From positions 2,170,001 through 2,234,000 of the forward strand of contig NZ_JAUSXV010000001.1 of NCBI RefSeq assembly GCF_030816295.1: a stretch of DNA of 64,000 nucleotides. The letters run 5' to 3'. The DNA is from Microbacterium natoriense. Its GTDB lineage: Bacteria; Actinomycetota; Actinomycetes; Actinomycetales; Microbacteriaceae. The position numbers and the translations under genes are program-made. The notes below the pieces were generated by a model. It ran no database searches. It was not told the origin of the DNA and saw nothing but the letters and a program-made list of their open reading frames with translations. Shown here one piece after another: positions 1-9,900 of this stretch (the stretch's first letter is position 1; each line of letters begins with the position of its first letter).

Positions 1-468
1 CCGGTGCAGCTCTATCGGCTCGTGAACGCACCGACCGACGCCTCCGTCACGATCACCGGAGGGCCGGCGCCCTTCACCTGCACGGGCGTGCGGGTCGACG
101 TGGGGGCAGAAGGCACGGCGAGCGTGCGGTGCGCGATTCCCGTCGATCAGGTGGTCTTCGCCGGTCTACCCGCCGCTCTCGACCTCGCGCTCGGACAGGT
201 CGACGATGCACTGGTGATCCCGGTGACGGCTGTCCAGGGCGGTTCGGGAACGGGGAACGTCTGGGTCGACGCCGGTGACGGGTCCGACCCCGAAGAGCGC
301 GCCGTCACGCTCGGCGTCAACGACGGCACGATCGTCGAGATCGTCTCGGGTCTGGAGGAAGGGGAGTCGATCAGGCAGTTCGTGCCCGGATTCGTCGCCC
401 CCGTGCAGGAGAACTGCTACGAGGTCGCACCCGGAGTCGAGCAGTGCGACAGCGGGATGAGCTGGTGA
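1..468 (+). CDS. Efflux transporter periplasmic-adaptor-like protein, C-terminal part
   Basis: This is the last 155 codons of a gene that begins before the window; the frame is open from base 1. The visible part resembles the C-terminal half of MacA/HlyD-type adaptor subunits. A beta-rich segment ends in 'DDALVIPVTAVQ', the usual strand leading into the membrane-proximal domain. It is followed by 'VTLGVNDGTIVEIVSGLEEGE', typical of adaptor C-termini. Two cysteines near residues 138 and 148 of the visible part may form a disulfide outside the membrane. Its stop codon overlaps the GTG start of the ABC ATPase (GTGA), and a MacB-like permease follows. The three genes therefore look like one exporter operon. 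Substrate is not predictable. Confidence 0.75.
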   Translation, partial: PVQLYRLVNAPTDASVTITGGPAPFTCTGVRVDVGAEGTASVRCAIPVDQVVFAGLPAALDLALGQVDDALVIPVTAVQGGSGTGNVWVDAGDGSDPEERAVTLGVNDGTIVEIVSGLEEGESIRQFVPGFVAPVQENCYEVAPGVEQCDSGMSW

Positions 469-1232
469 GCCTCGTCAGACTCGACGGCGTCACCAAGAGC
501 GTGACGCTCCCCGACGACTCGACGCTCGAGATCCTGCGCGGCATCAGCCTCGAGGTCAGCGCTGGCGATCACGTCTCGATCGTCGGCCGGTCGGGGTCGG
601 GCAAGTCGACGCTGCTGAACATCCTGGGGATGCTCGACGCGCCGACGACGGGCACCGTCGCCTTCGAGGATGCTGAGGTCGGGCGCATGAGGTCCGGCAG
701 ACTCGATCGGCTGCGGGGGGAGAACGTCGGCTTCGTGTTCCAGCAGTTCAACCTGCTGCCGGGGCGGACGGCGCTCGACAACGTGATGATGCCGCTCGGG
801 CACGCGAAGGGACGCCTGTTCTGGAACCGGCGTCGGATCGCAGCCGACATGCTGGAGCGCGTGGGCCTCGGCCATCGCATCGAGCAGATCGCCGACCGGC
901 TGTCGGGCGGCGAACAGCAGCGGGTCGCGATCGCCAGGGCGCTGGTGCGCAGGCCGGTGCTGATCCTCGCCGACGAGCCGACCGGCGCGCTCGACATCGA
1001 CACCGGGGCCTCCGTGATGGGACTCCTCGACGAAGTGGCCACCGAGACCGATGCCGCGCTGGTCACGATCACCCACGATCTCCATGTCGCCGCACGCGCT
1101 CGAAGGCACTACCGACTCGATGCGGGGCGTCTCGAGACCGCGGACCTCAGCCGGGCCTTCGAGGCGTCCACGCTCGCGGCTTCCGTGCCGTCGTCCGGTG
1201 CGGTCGTGCCCGCCGAGGCGGTCGCATCATGA
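465..1232 (+). CDS. ABC transporter ATP-binding protein (MacB/LolD type)
   Basis: ATPase subunit of an exporter, about 255 aa. Walker A GRSGSGKST lies near residues 41-49, the signature LSGGEQQ near 146-152, Walker B LILADEPTGALD near 166-177, and the H-loop histidine in 'VTITHD'. I chose GTG 465 because it overlaps the upstream stop as GTGA and leaves the usual short N-terminus; an in-frame GTG at 444 would add 7 residues. The family (MacB/LolD/FtsE-like) powers transport through an FtsX-fold permease, encoded next with an ATGA overlap. It was probably co-transcribed with the adaptor. An alanine/valine-rich tail of about 25 residues follows the ATPase core. Confidence 0.9.
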   Translation: MSLVRLDGVTKSVTLPDDSTLEILRGISLEVSAGDHVSIVGRSGSGKSTLLNILGMLDAPTTGTVAFEDAEVGRMRSGRLDRLRGENVGFVFQQFNLLPGRTALDNVMMPLGHAKGRLFWNRRRIAADMLERVGLGHRIEQIADRLSGGEQQRVAIARALVRRPVLILADEPTGALDIDTGASVMGLLDEVATETDAALVTITHDLHVAARARRHYRLDAGRLETADLSRAFEASTLAASVPSSGAVVPAEAVAS

Positions 1233-2443
1233 CCGGCATCCTGGGAGCTCTCGCCGACGCCTGGGCGGAGATCCGGGTCCACAAGCTGCGGGTGCTGCTC
1301 AGCCTGATCGGCATCGCGGTGTCGGTCGCGGCCCTCACCGCCGTCTTCGCCTTCTCGGAGTATCAGCGCCAGTATCAGACGGAGCAGTCGGACCGATCGG
1401 GAGGGCGGGCGGCGACCCTGGTGGTCAGCCAGATGAACGACGACGGCACGTCGGCCGACATGGACGCGTTCGAGGAGCGGGTGGCGGCTGCGGCGGCCCG
1501 GTTCGAGTTCAGCCACACGGCGAGGGTCGTGCAGGGGCTCACGGTGCCCGTGGCCCTGTCGGACGGCATCGTCGACGCCTATGCGCGGCTGTACGACCCG
1601 GTGTATCCGCAGATCCACCGGGAGGAGCTGCTCGACGGACGCTGGTTCACGGACTCGGACGTCGAGGCGCTCGCACCGCCCGCGATCATCACGGAGGCTC
1701 TGTGGGATCGCCTCGGTCGCGTGCCGCTGGCGCAGCACCCGACCCTCGCGCTCTCGGGGCCGGCCGGGGGAACGTACCAGGTGGTCGGCGTCGTGCCCCG
1801 CGAGAGTTACATGGACGAGTCGCTCCGGGTCGATCTGCTCTTCGATGCATATCGGTCGCGTGTCGACGCCTTGCCCGAGGGTGCACAGGTGCAGTTCGAG
1901 GTGTGGGTCCCGCAGGGCAGCGTCGACGAGATCGCACCGGTGCTCGCGATGGATCTTCGGGCAGGGTTGCCCGAAGGACAGACGATCATGGTGAACCGTT
2001 CCGACTGGGCCGCGCAGCCGGGGAATGTGAACGCGATGGCCACCTTCGAGATGGTGGTCGGCGGGATCGGCGGCATCATCCTCGCGCTCGGTGCGCTGAG
2101 CCTGATCAACATCCAGCTCGTGGCGATGCGGCAGCGCGTGCGCGAGATCGGCGTGCGGAGGGCGTTCGGGGCGAGCTCTGGGCGGGTGTTCGTGTCGGTG
2201 CTGCTCGAGAGCCTCGTCGCCACGACCGTCGCGGGTGTCATCGGGATCGCGATCGTCGTCGCGATCCTGCGATCGGAGTGGGTCGTCACCTCGATGTTCT
2301 ACGGGATCCAGGACATACCGCCGTTCCCGATGCGAGCCGCGATGATCGGTCTGATCGCCTCGGTCGTGGTCGGAGCAGTGGCCGGTTTCATCCCCGCTCT
2401 CGTCGCTCTGAGGGTGAAGGTCATCGACGCGATCCGATTCTGA
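1229..2443 (+). CDS. ABC transporter permease, MacB/FtsX fold
   Basis: Membrane subunit of the exporter, 404 aa. One N-terminal transmembrane helix (about residues 18-40) is followed by a large extracytoplasmic MacB-type core domain (about 45-270). Three C-terminal helices follow, containing 'GGIGGIILALGALSLI', 'VAGVIGIAIVVAIL' and 'IASVVVGAVAGFIPALVAL', and the 'REIGVRRAFGASSGRV' loop typical of FtsX permeases. ATG 1229 overlaps the ATPase stop (ATGA), so the subunits are translationally coupled. The family couples ATP hydrolysis to outward movement of a periplasmic or surface substrate. The substrate here is unknown. It ends 20 bases before ahcY. Confidence 0.88.
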   Translation: MTGILGALADAWAEIRVHKLRVLLSLIGIAVSVAALTAVFAFSEYQRQYQTEQSDRSGGRAATLVVSQMNDDGTSADMDAFEERVAAAAARFEFSHTARVVQGLTVPVALSDGIVDAYARLYDPVYPQIHREELLDGRWFTDSDVEALAPPAIITEALWDRLGRVPLAQHPTLALSGPAGGTYQVVGVVPRESYMDESLRVDLLFDAYRSRVDALPEGAQVQFEVWVPQGSVDEIAPVLAMDLRAGLPEGQTIMVNRSDWAAQPGNVNAMATFEMVVGGIGGIILALGALSLINIQLVAMRQRVREIGVRRAFGASSGRVFVSVLLESLVATTVAGVIGIAIVVAILRSEWVVTSMFYGIQDIPPFPMRAAMIGLIASVVVGAVAGFIPALVALRVKVIDAIRF

Positions 2444-2451
2444 GGTGATGC

Positions 2452-2457
2452 GAGAAT
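2452..2457 (+). promoter_or_regulatory. -10 element GAGAAT, leaderless start of ahcY
   Basis: GAGAAT is followed by exactly six bases and then the ATG at 2464. No independent Shine-Dalgarno fits (AGGTGG abuts the ATG). The upstream TGC gives an extended -10 look. The same GCGAGAAT string lies before metX. Confidence 0.5.
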
Positions 2458-2463
2458 AGGTGG

Positions 2464-3909
<1,446 letters not shown>

Positions 3910-3911
3910 CT

Positions 3912-3938
3912 CGGGTCCTCTCCAGCGGAGGGGACCCG
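3912..3938. terminator. Bidirectional hairpin between ahcY and the RDD gene
   Basis: Arms CGGGTCCTCTCC and GGAGGGGACCCG form 12 pairs (one T-G) around the loop AGC, placed between two convergent genes. There is no clear T tract. Confidence 0.65.
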
Positions 3939-3939
3939 C

Positions 3940-4749
3940 TCAGAGGGTGACCCGGCGGCCGGTGAGTTTCTCTGTGCGGGCGTTCGCGAACTCCAGTGCG
4001 CGGCGCTCGCGTTCGCGACGAAGCACCGTGATGCCCACCAGCACCATCTCGGGCGGTGCGGCGGGGACCGGTGACACGAAAGGCGCTGCGTCCGCCAGCA
4101 GGTTCTGCGCGACCCGTGAACGCGCGGCCGGAAGCATGTTCGGCGCGGTCTGCAGGAACTGCGAGATGCGGCGGGCGAGCCTGTCCGGCATCCGCGCCAC
4201 ATCCGCGATCTGCGCCCAACCGGCCAGCGCAGGGGGAAGCACCGGTACGACCGGGACGAGACGCGGCGTCCGCACCCGCTGACTGTACGTGCCGGCGACA
4301 AGGTCGCCCAGTCGCTGCGAACGTGCGGTGAAGGCGCCCACGAGCACGGCCAGGCCGCCGAAGGTCATGTATATCTCGAGCACGCCGAGGATGCCGCGGA
4401 TGAAGGCGTGCCGGAATCCGATGGCGCCGCCGTCGAGTCGCACGATCCGCCCGCCCACGGCGAGCTTGCCGACGCTGCGGCCCTTGGTGACGACCTCCAC
4501 GGTCACGGGCAGGATCAGAAAGCAGAACACGGTCGCGACGACGTTCGCGATCCGGTCGGTGGCCTCGTCGAGCAGACCCGCATCGAGCAGCCACAGCCGA
4601 AGGAAGATCCAGAGGATCAGCGCGGCGAATCCGATCACCATGTCGATCAGAGCACCGGCCGCTCGGAGCAGGAACCCGATCGGCTGCACGTCGAGGACGA
4701 CAGCCTCGCCGGAGAGCACCTCGTCGGACGTATCGATCGGCACGGACAT
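3940..4749 (-). CDS. RDD family membrane protein
   Basis: Predicted 269-aa integral membrane protein with an RDD domain in its first 150 residues. 'PIGFLLRAAGALIDMVIGFAAL' carries the Arg and Asp of the first helix, a second helix spans 'VATVFCFLILPVTVEVV', and 'TKGRSVGKLAVGGRIVRLDGG' is the usual RDD loop. A third hydrophobic segment contains 'VLVGAFTARSQRLGDLVAG'. The C-terminal 120 residues are soluble and rich in Ala, Pro and Arg. In actinobacteria RDD genes commonly sit beside SpoIIM-like, DUF58 and MoxR genes, as here. Its ATG overlaps an upstream ATG of the divergent gene and sits only four bases after a -10-like TACTGT, so the precise start is uncertain. Molecular function is unknown. 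Confidence 0.85.
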   Translation of the reverse strand: MSVPIDTSDEVLSGEAVVLDVQPIGFLLRAAGALIDMVIGFAALILWIFLRLWLLDAGLLDEATDRIANVVATVFCFLILPVTVEVVTKGRSVGKLAVGGRIVRLDGGAIGFRHAFIRGILGVLEIYMTFGGLAVLVGAFTARSQRLGDLVAGTYSQRVRTPRLVPVVPVLPPALAGWAQIADVARMPDRLARRISQFLQTAPNMLPAARSRVAQNLLADAAPFVSPVPAAPPEMVLVGITVLRRERERRALEFANARTEKLTGRRVTL

Positions 4750-4752
4750 GAG

Positions 4753-4759
4753 TACAGTA
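4753..4759. promoter_or_regulatory. Overlapping divergent -10 elements (TACAGTA)
   Basis: Read forward, TACAGT (4753-4758) is followed by seven bases and GTG 4766 of the SpoIIM-like gene. Read in reverse, TACTGT (4759-4754) is followed by four bases and the ATG of the RDD gene. One 7-base stretch could therefore serve both directions. Confidence 0.45.
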
Positions 4760-4765
4760 AATCAG

Positions 4766-5758
4766 GTGGATGCCGATGCGCTGACAGATGCACGCCGCGC
4801 CGAGTGGGAGCGGCTCGACCAGCTCAGTCGCGCCTCGCTGGACGGTTCGGGTGTCGACGAGCTGATCGTGCGGTATCGCGCCGCATCCGCGGATCTCGCC
4901 GATCTGAAGACGTCGGTCGGCGAGTCGCCGCAGGGCGCATACCTCTCGACGATCCTCGTGCGAGCACGATTGCGTCTCACCGGCGCGAGCGACAACGTCC
5001 TGACGCTGATGGGGCGGTTCTTCGCCCGTCAGCTGCCCGCCGCTCTCTATCGGCTGCGATGGACGACCCTCGCGATCGCGATCGCATTCGTCGCGATGGC
5101 CGTGGGCTTCGCGGCGTGGATCTCGAGCGACCCTGCGCTGCTCGCGCAACTGGGCACCCCTGACTTCCTCAAGCAGATGGCGGAGGAAGACATCACGGGG
5201 TACTACACCGAGAATCCGGCCGCCGTGTTCGCAGGGATGGTCTGGACGAACAACGCGTGGATCGCGATGCAGTGCGTGCTCTTCGGCATCACGGGTTTCT
5301 GGCCGATCTACCAGATCGTCATCAACGCCCAGAACGTCGGGTACATCGGCGCGATCATGGCCGCCCACGACCGTGCCGACATCCTCGTGCTCTACCTCCT
5401 GCCGCACGGCATGCTCGAACTCACCTGCATCTTCGTCGCGGCCGCGGGCGGTCTGCACCTGTTCTGGGCGTGGGTGGCTCCGGGGAACCGCTCACGCGGT
5501 GAGGCTCTCGGCTCGGAAGGGCGCTCGCTCGCGACGGTCTCGATCGGCCTGGTCTTCGCGCTGTTCCTCGCAGGCCTCATCGAAGGCTTCGTGACGGGCT
5601 GGTCGCTGCCGTGGCCGGTGAAGATCGGAATCGGAGCGGCGGCGCTCGCCGTGTTCCTGATCTACATGCTCGTGATCGGCGGGCGTGCCTATCGACAGGG
5701 CGAGACCGGCGACCTGGTCGAGTACGAGGCGGGCACGCCGAGGCTCGTCGCGGGCTGA
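4766..5758 (+). CDS. SpoIIM-like (stage II sporulation protein M family) membrane protein
   Basis: About 330 aa. A soluble, partly helical N-terminal region of about 90 residues is followed by roughly six hydrophobic helices, among them 'TTLAIAIAFVAMAVGFAAW', 'MQCVLFGITGFWPIYQIVI', 'GMLELTCIFVAAAGGLHLF' and a final helix near 'AALAVFLIYMLVI'. The PHGMLELT and FGEM-like positions match the SpoIIM/DUF95 fold. Non-sporulating actinobacteria keep this gene beside RDD, DUF58 and MoxR genes, suggesting a shared membrane or envelope task, not sporulation. I prefer GTG 4766, seven bases after TACAGT and giving the usual 'VDADAL' beginning; ATG 4748 would add six residues. It converges with the DUF58 gene, 28 bases apart. 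Confidence 0.82.
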   Translation: MDADALTDARRAEWERLDQLSRASLDGSGVDELIVRYRAASADLADLKTSVGESPQGAYLSTILVRARLRLTGASDNVLTLMGRFFARQLPAALYRLRWTTLAIAIAFVAMAVGFAAWISSDPALLAQLGTPDFLKQMAEEDITGYYTENPAAVFAGMVWTNNAWIAMQCVLFGITGFWPIYQIVINAQNVGYIGAIMAAHDRADILVLYLLPHGMLELTCIFVAAAGGLHLFWAWVAPGNRSRGEALGSEGRSLATVSIGLVFALFLAGLIEGFVTGWSLPWPVKIGIGAAALAVFLIYMLVIGGRAYRQGETGDLVEYEAGTPRLVAG

Positions 5759-5786
5759 TGCCCGCTGGGTGGCCGGTGCCCGGGGC

Positions 5787-7094
5787 TCAGAGCCGACCGG
5801 CCGCTTTCAGCTCGAGGTATCTGTCGGCGATGCGCGGCGGCAGCGTCTCGGGATCGGCGGCCAGCGCCTCACCGCCTGCGCGTCGGATGGCGTCCGCGAC
5901 GTTCTCCGCATCGCGCATGGTGCGCTCGGCGGCAGCCGCCAGATAGACCTCCTCGCGCGATCCGCGTTGCTGTGCGAGATCGGCGATGCCGTCGTCCGTC
6001 ACGGACCCGACGAGGATCGTCGTCGACCGCGAGGCATCGGGGAAGGCGCCGAGGAAGCCTCGGGCGGACTCCGCGGCATCCTGCGCCGTGAGCACGACGA
6101 TGAGCGAGGGGCGGGTGGTGAGCGTGCGCACCGCGGTGAATGCGCCCGACCAGTCGGTGTCGACCAGCCGCGCGTGCACGGGCGCCATGGCGTCGGTCAG
6201 AGCAGGGAGGAGGGCGGTGCCCTCCACGCCGGTGACGCGAGCGCGCACGGCCCGGTCGTACATGAGCAGATGCACGTGGTCGCCGGCGCGTGCGGCGAGG
6301 GCCGCGAGCAGCAGCGTCGCCTCGAGAGCGGCATCGACCCTCGTGCCGTCGCCGACGCGTGCAGCGGCGGTGCGGCCCGTGTCGATGATGATCACGACGT
6401 GACGGTCGCGCTCAGGCCGCCACGTGCGGAGCATGGTCGTACCGGCGCGCGCCGTGGCTCGCCAGTCGATCGAGCGCACGTCGTCGCCGCGGACGTACTC
6501 GCGCAGAGAATCGAACTCGGTACCCTGACCGCGCACCTGGATGCTGGTGTTGCCGTCGAGCTCGCGCAGTCGCGCGAGACGCGACGGGAGGTGCTTCCGC
6601 GAGGAGAACGCAGGCAGCACGCGGATCGCTTCCCGCACGCGGTGCCTCGCCTGGCGCCCCGCGAGGCCCAGGGGACCGCGCGAGCGGACCATCACGAACT
6701 CGCTCACGAGCTCGCCCCGGCGGCGGGGGAGCAGGGGGATGTCGATGCGACGTCGCTCGCCGGCGGGGATGCTGAGGCGCTGCCGCTCGGATGGCGCACC
6801 GGCCGTCGGCTGCCACGCATCGCGGATCACGGCATGGAGGGTGCGCGTGCCGATGTTGTGCAGGGCGACGCTCACCGGCACGGGCTCTCCGATGCGGCTG
6901 CGAGCGGGCACACGGCGCGTCACGACCACTCTGGCAGGGCTCGCGGCGAGCAGCACGTCGAGCAGCACGAGCACGGCGCACAGGAGCACCCAGATCCCGA
7001 GCGCGGCGTAGCCCGAGAAGCCTGCCAGTCCCGCGAGGACCAGCGGGACGACGCCGACGCCGAGTGCGATCGCGAGACGACCGGTGACGAACAC
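5787..7094 (-). CDS. DUF58 domain-containing protein
   Basis: 435 aa. Two N-terminal transmembrane helices (about residues 5-25 and 30-50) precede a beta-rich region. The DUF58 hallmark 'LREYVRGDDVRSIDWRATAR' lies near residues 197-216, followed by a von Willebrand A-like fold whose first strand is 'HVVIIIDTGRT'. DUF58 proteins are regular partners of MoxR AAA+ ATPases, thought to help assemble or activate membrane or metal-dependent proteins. The GTG start is one base after the moxR stop, so it is the last gene of the five-gene operon. The specific client is unknown. Confidence 0.88.
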   Translation of the reverse strand: MFVTGRLAIALGVGVVPLVLAGLAGFSGYAALGIWVLLCAVLVLLDVLLAASPARVVVTRRVPARSRIGEPVPVSVALHNIGTRTLHAVIRDAWQPTAGAPSERQRLSIPAGERRRIDIPLLPRRRGELVSEFVMVRSRGPLGLAGRQARHRVREAIRVLPAFSSRKHLPSRLARLRELDGNTSIQVRGQGTEFDSLREYVRGDDVRSIDWRATARAGTTMLRTWRPERDRHVVIIIDTGRTAAARVGDGTRVDAALEATLLLAALAARAGDHVHLLMYDRAVRARVTGVEGTALLPALTDAMAPVHARLVDTDWSGAFTAVRTLTTRPSLIVVLTAQDAAESARGFLGAFPDASRSTTILVGSVTDDGIADLAQQRGSREEVYLAAAAERTMRDAENVADAIRRAGGEALAADPETLPPRIADRYLELKAAGRL

Positions 7095-7095
7095 C

Positions 7096-8061
7096 TTAGA
7101 TCGGGACCCTGGTCTGCTGCACGACGGATGTCAGCACCGCATCGGCCGAGACGCCCTCCATCTGCGCGTCCGGGCGCAGCTGGAGACGATGCCGCCACAC
7201 CGGGACCAGCATGGTCTGGATGTGGTCGGGGGTCACCGCCGTCGACGCGTTCAGCCACGCCCACGCCTTCGCAGCCGCGAGAAGGCCGGTCGATGCGCGC
7301 GGGCTCGCGCCGAGCTCGACCGAGGGGGACTGCCTGGTGGCTCTGGCGAGATCGACGACGTAGCCGAGCACGTCGTCCGTGACGTCGACGCGCGCCGCAG
7401 CATCCTGCGCGGCGCGGATCTCGTCGGCGGTGACCGCCGCCTCCACGCCCGTGAGTTCGCGAGGGGAGAACCCGGACGCGTGCTTGCGCAGCACCGCCAC
7501 CTCGGAGTCGCGCTCGGGCATCCCGACGACCAGCTTCATCAGGAAGCGGTCGAGCTGCGCTTCGGGCAGGGAATAGGTGCCCTCGTGCTCGATCGGGTTC
7601 TGCGTGGCCGCGACGAGGAAGGGAGCCGGAAGCGCCCGGCTCACGCCGTCGGCCGAGACCTGGCGCTCCTCCATCGCCTCGAGCAGAGCCGCCTGCGTCT
7701 TCGGAGGGGTGCGATTGATCTCGTCGGCGAGCAGGATGTTGGTGAACACGGGGCCCGCGCGGAAGTCGAACTTTCCGGTGCGGGCGTCGTAGACGAGCGA
7801 ACCCGTCACATCGCCCGGCATCAGGTCGGGGGTGAACTGCACGCGCTTGGTGTCGAGGCCGAGGGCGCGGGCGAAGGAGCGGACGACCAGCGTCTTCGCG
7901 ACACCGGGCACGCCCTCCAGGAGCACGTGACCTCTCGCGAGCAGCGACACCAGAAGCCCGGTGACGGTGCCGGCCTGGCCGACCACGGCCTTGTCGACCT
8001 CGGCGCGCACGCGGTGCATCGCCTGCCGAAGCTCGGCGTCGTTGAAGTTCTCAGCGGTCAC
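7096..8061 (-). CDS. MoxR family AAA+ ATPase
   Basis: 321-aa AAA+ chaperone-like ATPase. Walker A GVPGVAKT lies near residues 50-57, and Walker B with sensor region 'ILLADEINRTPPKTQAALLE' near 110-130. The arginine-finger region 'EGTYSLPEAQLDRFLMKL' and the C-terminal lid with 'SPRASTGLLAAAKAWAWL' complete the family pattern. MoxR ATPases remodel partner proteins, usually together with a DUF58/VWA protein, which is encoded next. GTG 8061 overlaps the DUF4350 gene by 11 bases. The operon context (membrane DUF4129, DUF4350, DUF58) suggests action at the cytoplasmic face of the membrane. Confidence 0.93.
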   Translation of the reverse strand: MTAENFNDAELRQAMHRVRAEVDKAVVGQAGTVTGLLVSLLARGHVLLEGVPGVAKTLVVRSFARALGLDTKRVQFTPDLMPGDVTGSLVYDARTGKFDFRAGPVFTNILLADEINRTPPKTQAALLEAMEERQVSADGVSRALPAPFLVAATQNPIEHEGTYSLPEAQLDRFLMKLVVGMPERDSEVAVLRKHASGFSPRELTGVEAAVTADEIRAAQDAAARVDVTDDVLGYVVDLARATRQSPSVELGASPRASTGLLAAAKAWAWLNASTAVTPDHIQTMLVPVWRHRLQLRPDAQMEGVSADAVLTSVVQQTRVPI

Positions 8062-9262
8062 GTGGGTCCTCCGTGTGGGTGTCTGGCATGGTGCGCGAGG
8101 CGTCGATCGACGTCTCCAGCTCGGTCAGCTGACGAGCGAACAGGATGAGCGATGGATCATCGGCCGGCAGCGGGCCGGCCAACAGGGTCTGCAGGGTTCC
8201 CCGGGGGATGCGCAGCCGATCCGATGCGGCATCCGCGATCTCGTCCGGCGTCGCGGTCACGGCGAGGCCGAGCCGACGTGCGAGCCGGCGTCTGCTGCCG
8301 TCTCGCAGCGCCTCCGCGGCGTGTGCGGAGTCTGCGGCCTTCGCGGTGAGCCGGGCACGTCCGTGCATGGTCTCGGAGGCGCGCACGGTGACGGGCAGAG
8401 TCTCGGCGACGAGCGGTCCGAAGCGGCGGCCGCGCCATAGCGCGGCGGCGACCCCGGCGAGGAGCAGGAGGAGGATCGCCGGCGTCAACCAGTCGGGGGT
8501 CATCGATCCCAGAGTCTCGGGCGACTCCGCTTCGATATCCGTGTCGTCGTACGACGGCACGTACCAGGCGACCTTGTCGGTCTGACCAAGCAGTGCGAGT
8601 CCGAGGGCCGCGTTGCCGTTCTCGGCGAGGTAGGCGTTGCTGAAGAGGCGCGCTCCGTCGACGACGGAGCGGCGGACGCCGTCTTCGTCATCGACCAGCA
8701 CCGCGGCGGCGTCCGAGTCGCCGAAGCAGCCCTCGACGCCGTCGGTAGGAGAGAACAGCCGATCGGGGCGGATCGAACCGGTCTTCGCGAACTCGGGAAC
8801 GTCGCACCGCGCGGTCACGGCCTCGGAGGAGCCGGGGGCGCTGTCGCCCATGTCGAGCAGTGCGAGCAGGTGGGTCCCGGCCGAGAGGAACACGACGCGG
8901 TCGGCCGGTTCGATCAGCTCGTTCACGCCGTCGTCGCTCAGCGAGACAGGATTCGCCATCACCAGGGTGGTGTCGTCGTCGATCGCCGCGCGAGCCTCGG
9001 TCCGCGAACGGTACACGTTCACCTCGACGCCCTGATCACGCAGGATCTCGGCCAGTGCCATGGCGCCGGTGTCGCCCGCGCCCTCGGGATCGAGTGCGTC
9101 GCGCCAGGCGGGCGCCGACACCGCGACGCGGAGCATGAGGACGGCGCCGCCGATCACGAGCGCCGCGACGACCAGCCAGCCGACGAGCGTGCGGATGCGC
9201 TTCGCACGCGGCGGGCGCTCGGCTGTCGATGCCGAGGGCGGTGCGTCATGGGTGAGGGTCAT
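8051..9262 (-). CDS. DUF4350 domain-containing membrane protein
   Basis: 403 aa. A helix at about residues 26-48 ('TLVGWLVVAALVIGGAVLML') is followed by an extracytoplasmic DUF4350-like alpha/beta domain (about 60-235; 'GAMALAEILRDQGVEVNVYRS'). A second helix lies near 265-285 ('WLTPAILLLLLAGVAAALW'), with a cytoplasmic C-terminal tail containing 'RGRRFGPLVAETLPVTVRASE'. This is the arrangement of actinobacterial DUF4350 proteins encoded between MoxR and DUF4129 genes. It overlaps both neighbours (ATGA with the upstream DUF4129 gene), so expression is probably coupled. Function unknown; a membrane receptor or scaffold for the MoxR system is an inference from context. Confidence 0.85.
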   Translation of the reverse strand: MTLTHDAPPSASTAERPPRAKRIRTLVGWLVVAALVIGGAVLMLRVAVSAPAWRDALDPEGAGDTGAMALAEILRDQGVEVNVYRSRTEARAAIDDDTTLVMANPVSLSDDGVNELIEPADRVVFLSAGTHLLALLDMGDSAPGSSEAVTARCDVPEFAKTGSIRPDRLFSPTDGVEGCFGDSDAAAVLVDDEDGVRRSVVDGARLFSNAYLAENGNAALGLALLGQTDKVAWYVPSYDDTDIEAESPETLGSMTPDWLTPAILLLLLAGVAAALWRGRRFGPLVAETLPVTVRASETMHGRARLTAKAADSAHAAEALRDGSRRRLARRLGLAVTATPDEIADAASDRLRIPRGTLQTLLAGPLPADDPSLILFARQLTELETSIDASRTMPDTHTEDPRDR

Positions 9263-9900
9263 GCCGGCACCGCCTCGGGGCGCAGTGCGCTCAGTCGATC
9301 ATCCGCGGCGGCGAGCTGCGCATAGCTCTGCGGAGAGGCCGGATGCCGGAGATAGCGGACGTCGTCGAACGACACCGCGGCGGCACGGACGGAGGCGGTC
9401 TCCGCGGGGAAGACCATGCCGACCTCGCGCGCGATCCCCTGGGCGGTGGCGCCGGGGGTCGGATCGATCAGATCCCGCTCCAGCAGCCCCCGTGCGAGGG
9501 CGCGGAATCGCAGGATCGTCGCCTCGTCCCAGTCTTCCGCCTTCGCGGCGCGATCCGCATCTGCGCGCAACTGGGCGGCGGAGCGGTCGTCCTCGGCGCC
9601 GAGGAGGCCACCGTGCAGCCGGCGCACGGCGCTCGGCCGGCGAGGCCTTCCCCAGATGATCAGCACCGTCACCAGCGCGGCGAAGATCAGCACGCTCACG
9701 ATGATCAGAGCGGACGGTCCGACGTTGGCGGTGTTGTCGGAGTTGAACAGGTCGGCGATGAAACGGGCGATGTCGCGGGCCAGCAGGTCGAACCAGGTCG
9801 GCTTCGCCTCGGCGTAGCGCTGATTCGAGAGCTCCTCCTCGGCCCAGCGGCGCGCGTCATCGCCGTCGGGGACGAACACGTCGTCGAAACGCAGGATCAT
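9259..9900 (-). CDS. DUF4129 domain-containing membrane protein
   Basis: 213 aa with one transmembrane helix near residues 68-88 ('SALIIVSVLIFAALVTVLII'). A C-terminal cytoplasmic DUF4129 region (about 115-185) contains 'AEDWDEATILRFRALARGLLERDLI' and 'TAQGIAREVG'. The same domain forms the C-terminus of TgpA-like transglutaminases, but the transglutaminase part is absent here. ATG 9900 overlaps the stop of the upstream gene (ATGA) and its own stop overlaps the DUF4350 start. It belongs to the MoxR/DUF58 operon; precise role unknown. Confidence 0.85.
   Translation of the reverse strand: MILRFDDVFVPDGDDARRWAEEELSNQRYAEAKPTWFDLLARDIARFIADLFNSDNTANVGPSALIIVSVLIFAALVTVLIIWGRPRRPSAVRRLHGGLLGAEDDRSAAQLRADADRAAKAEDWDEATILRFRALARGLLERDLIDPTPGATAQGIAREVGMVFPAETASVRAAAVSFDDVRYLRHPASPQSYAQLAAADDRLSALRPEAVPA

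Noticed and set aside
417-1109. Other overlapping reverse-strand open frames in the 0-4 kb region
   Set aside because: All lie antisense to clear exporter and ahcY genes and show only arginine/serine-rich noise.
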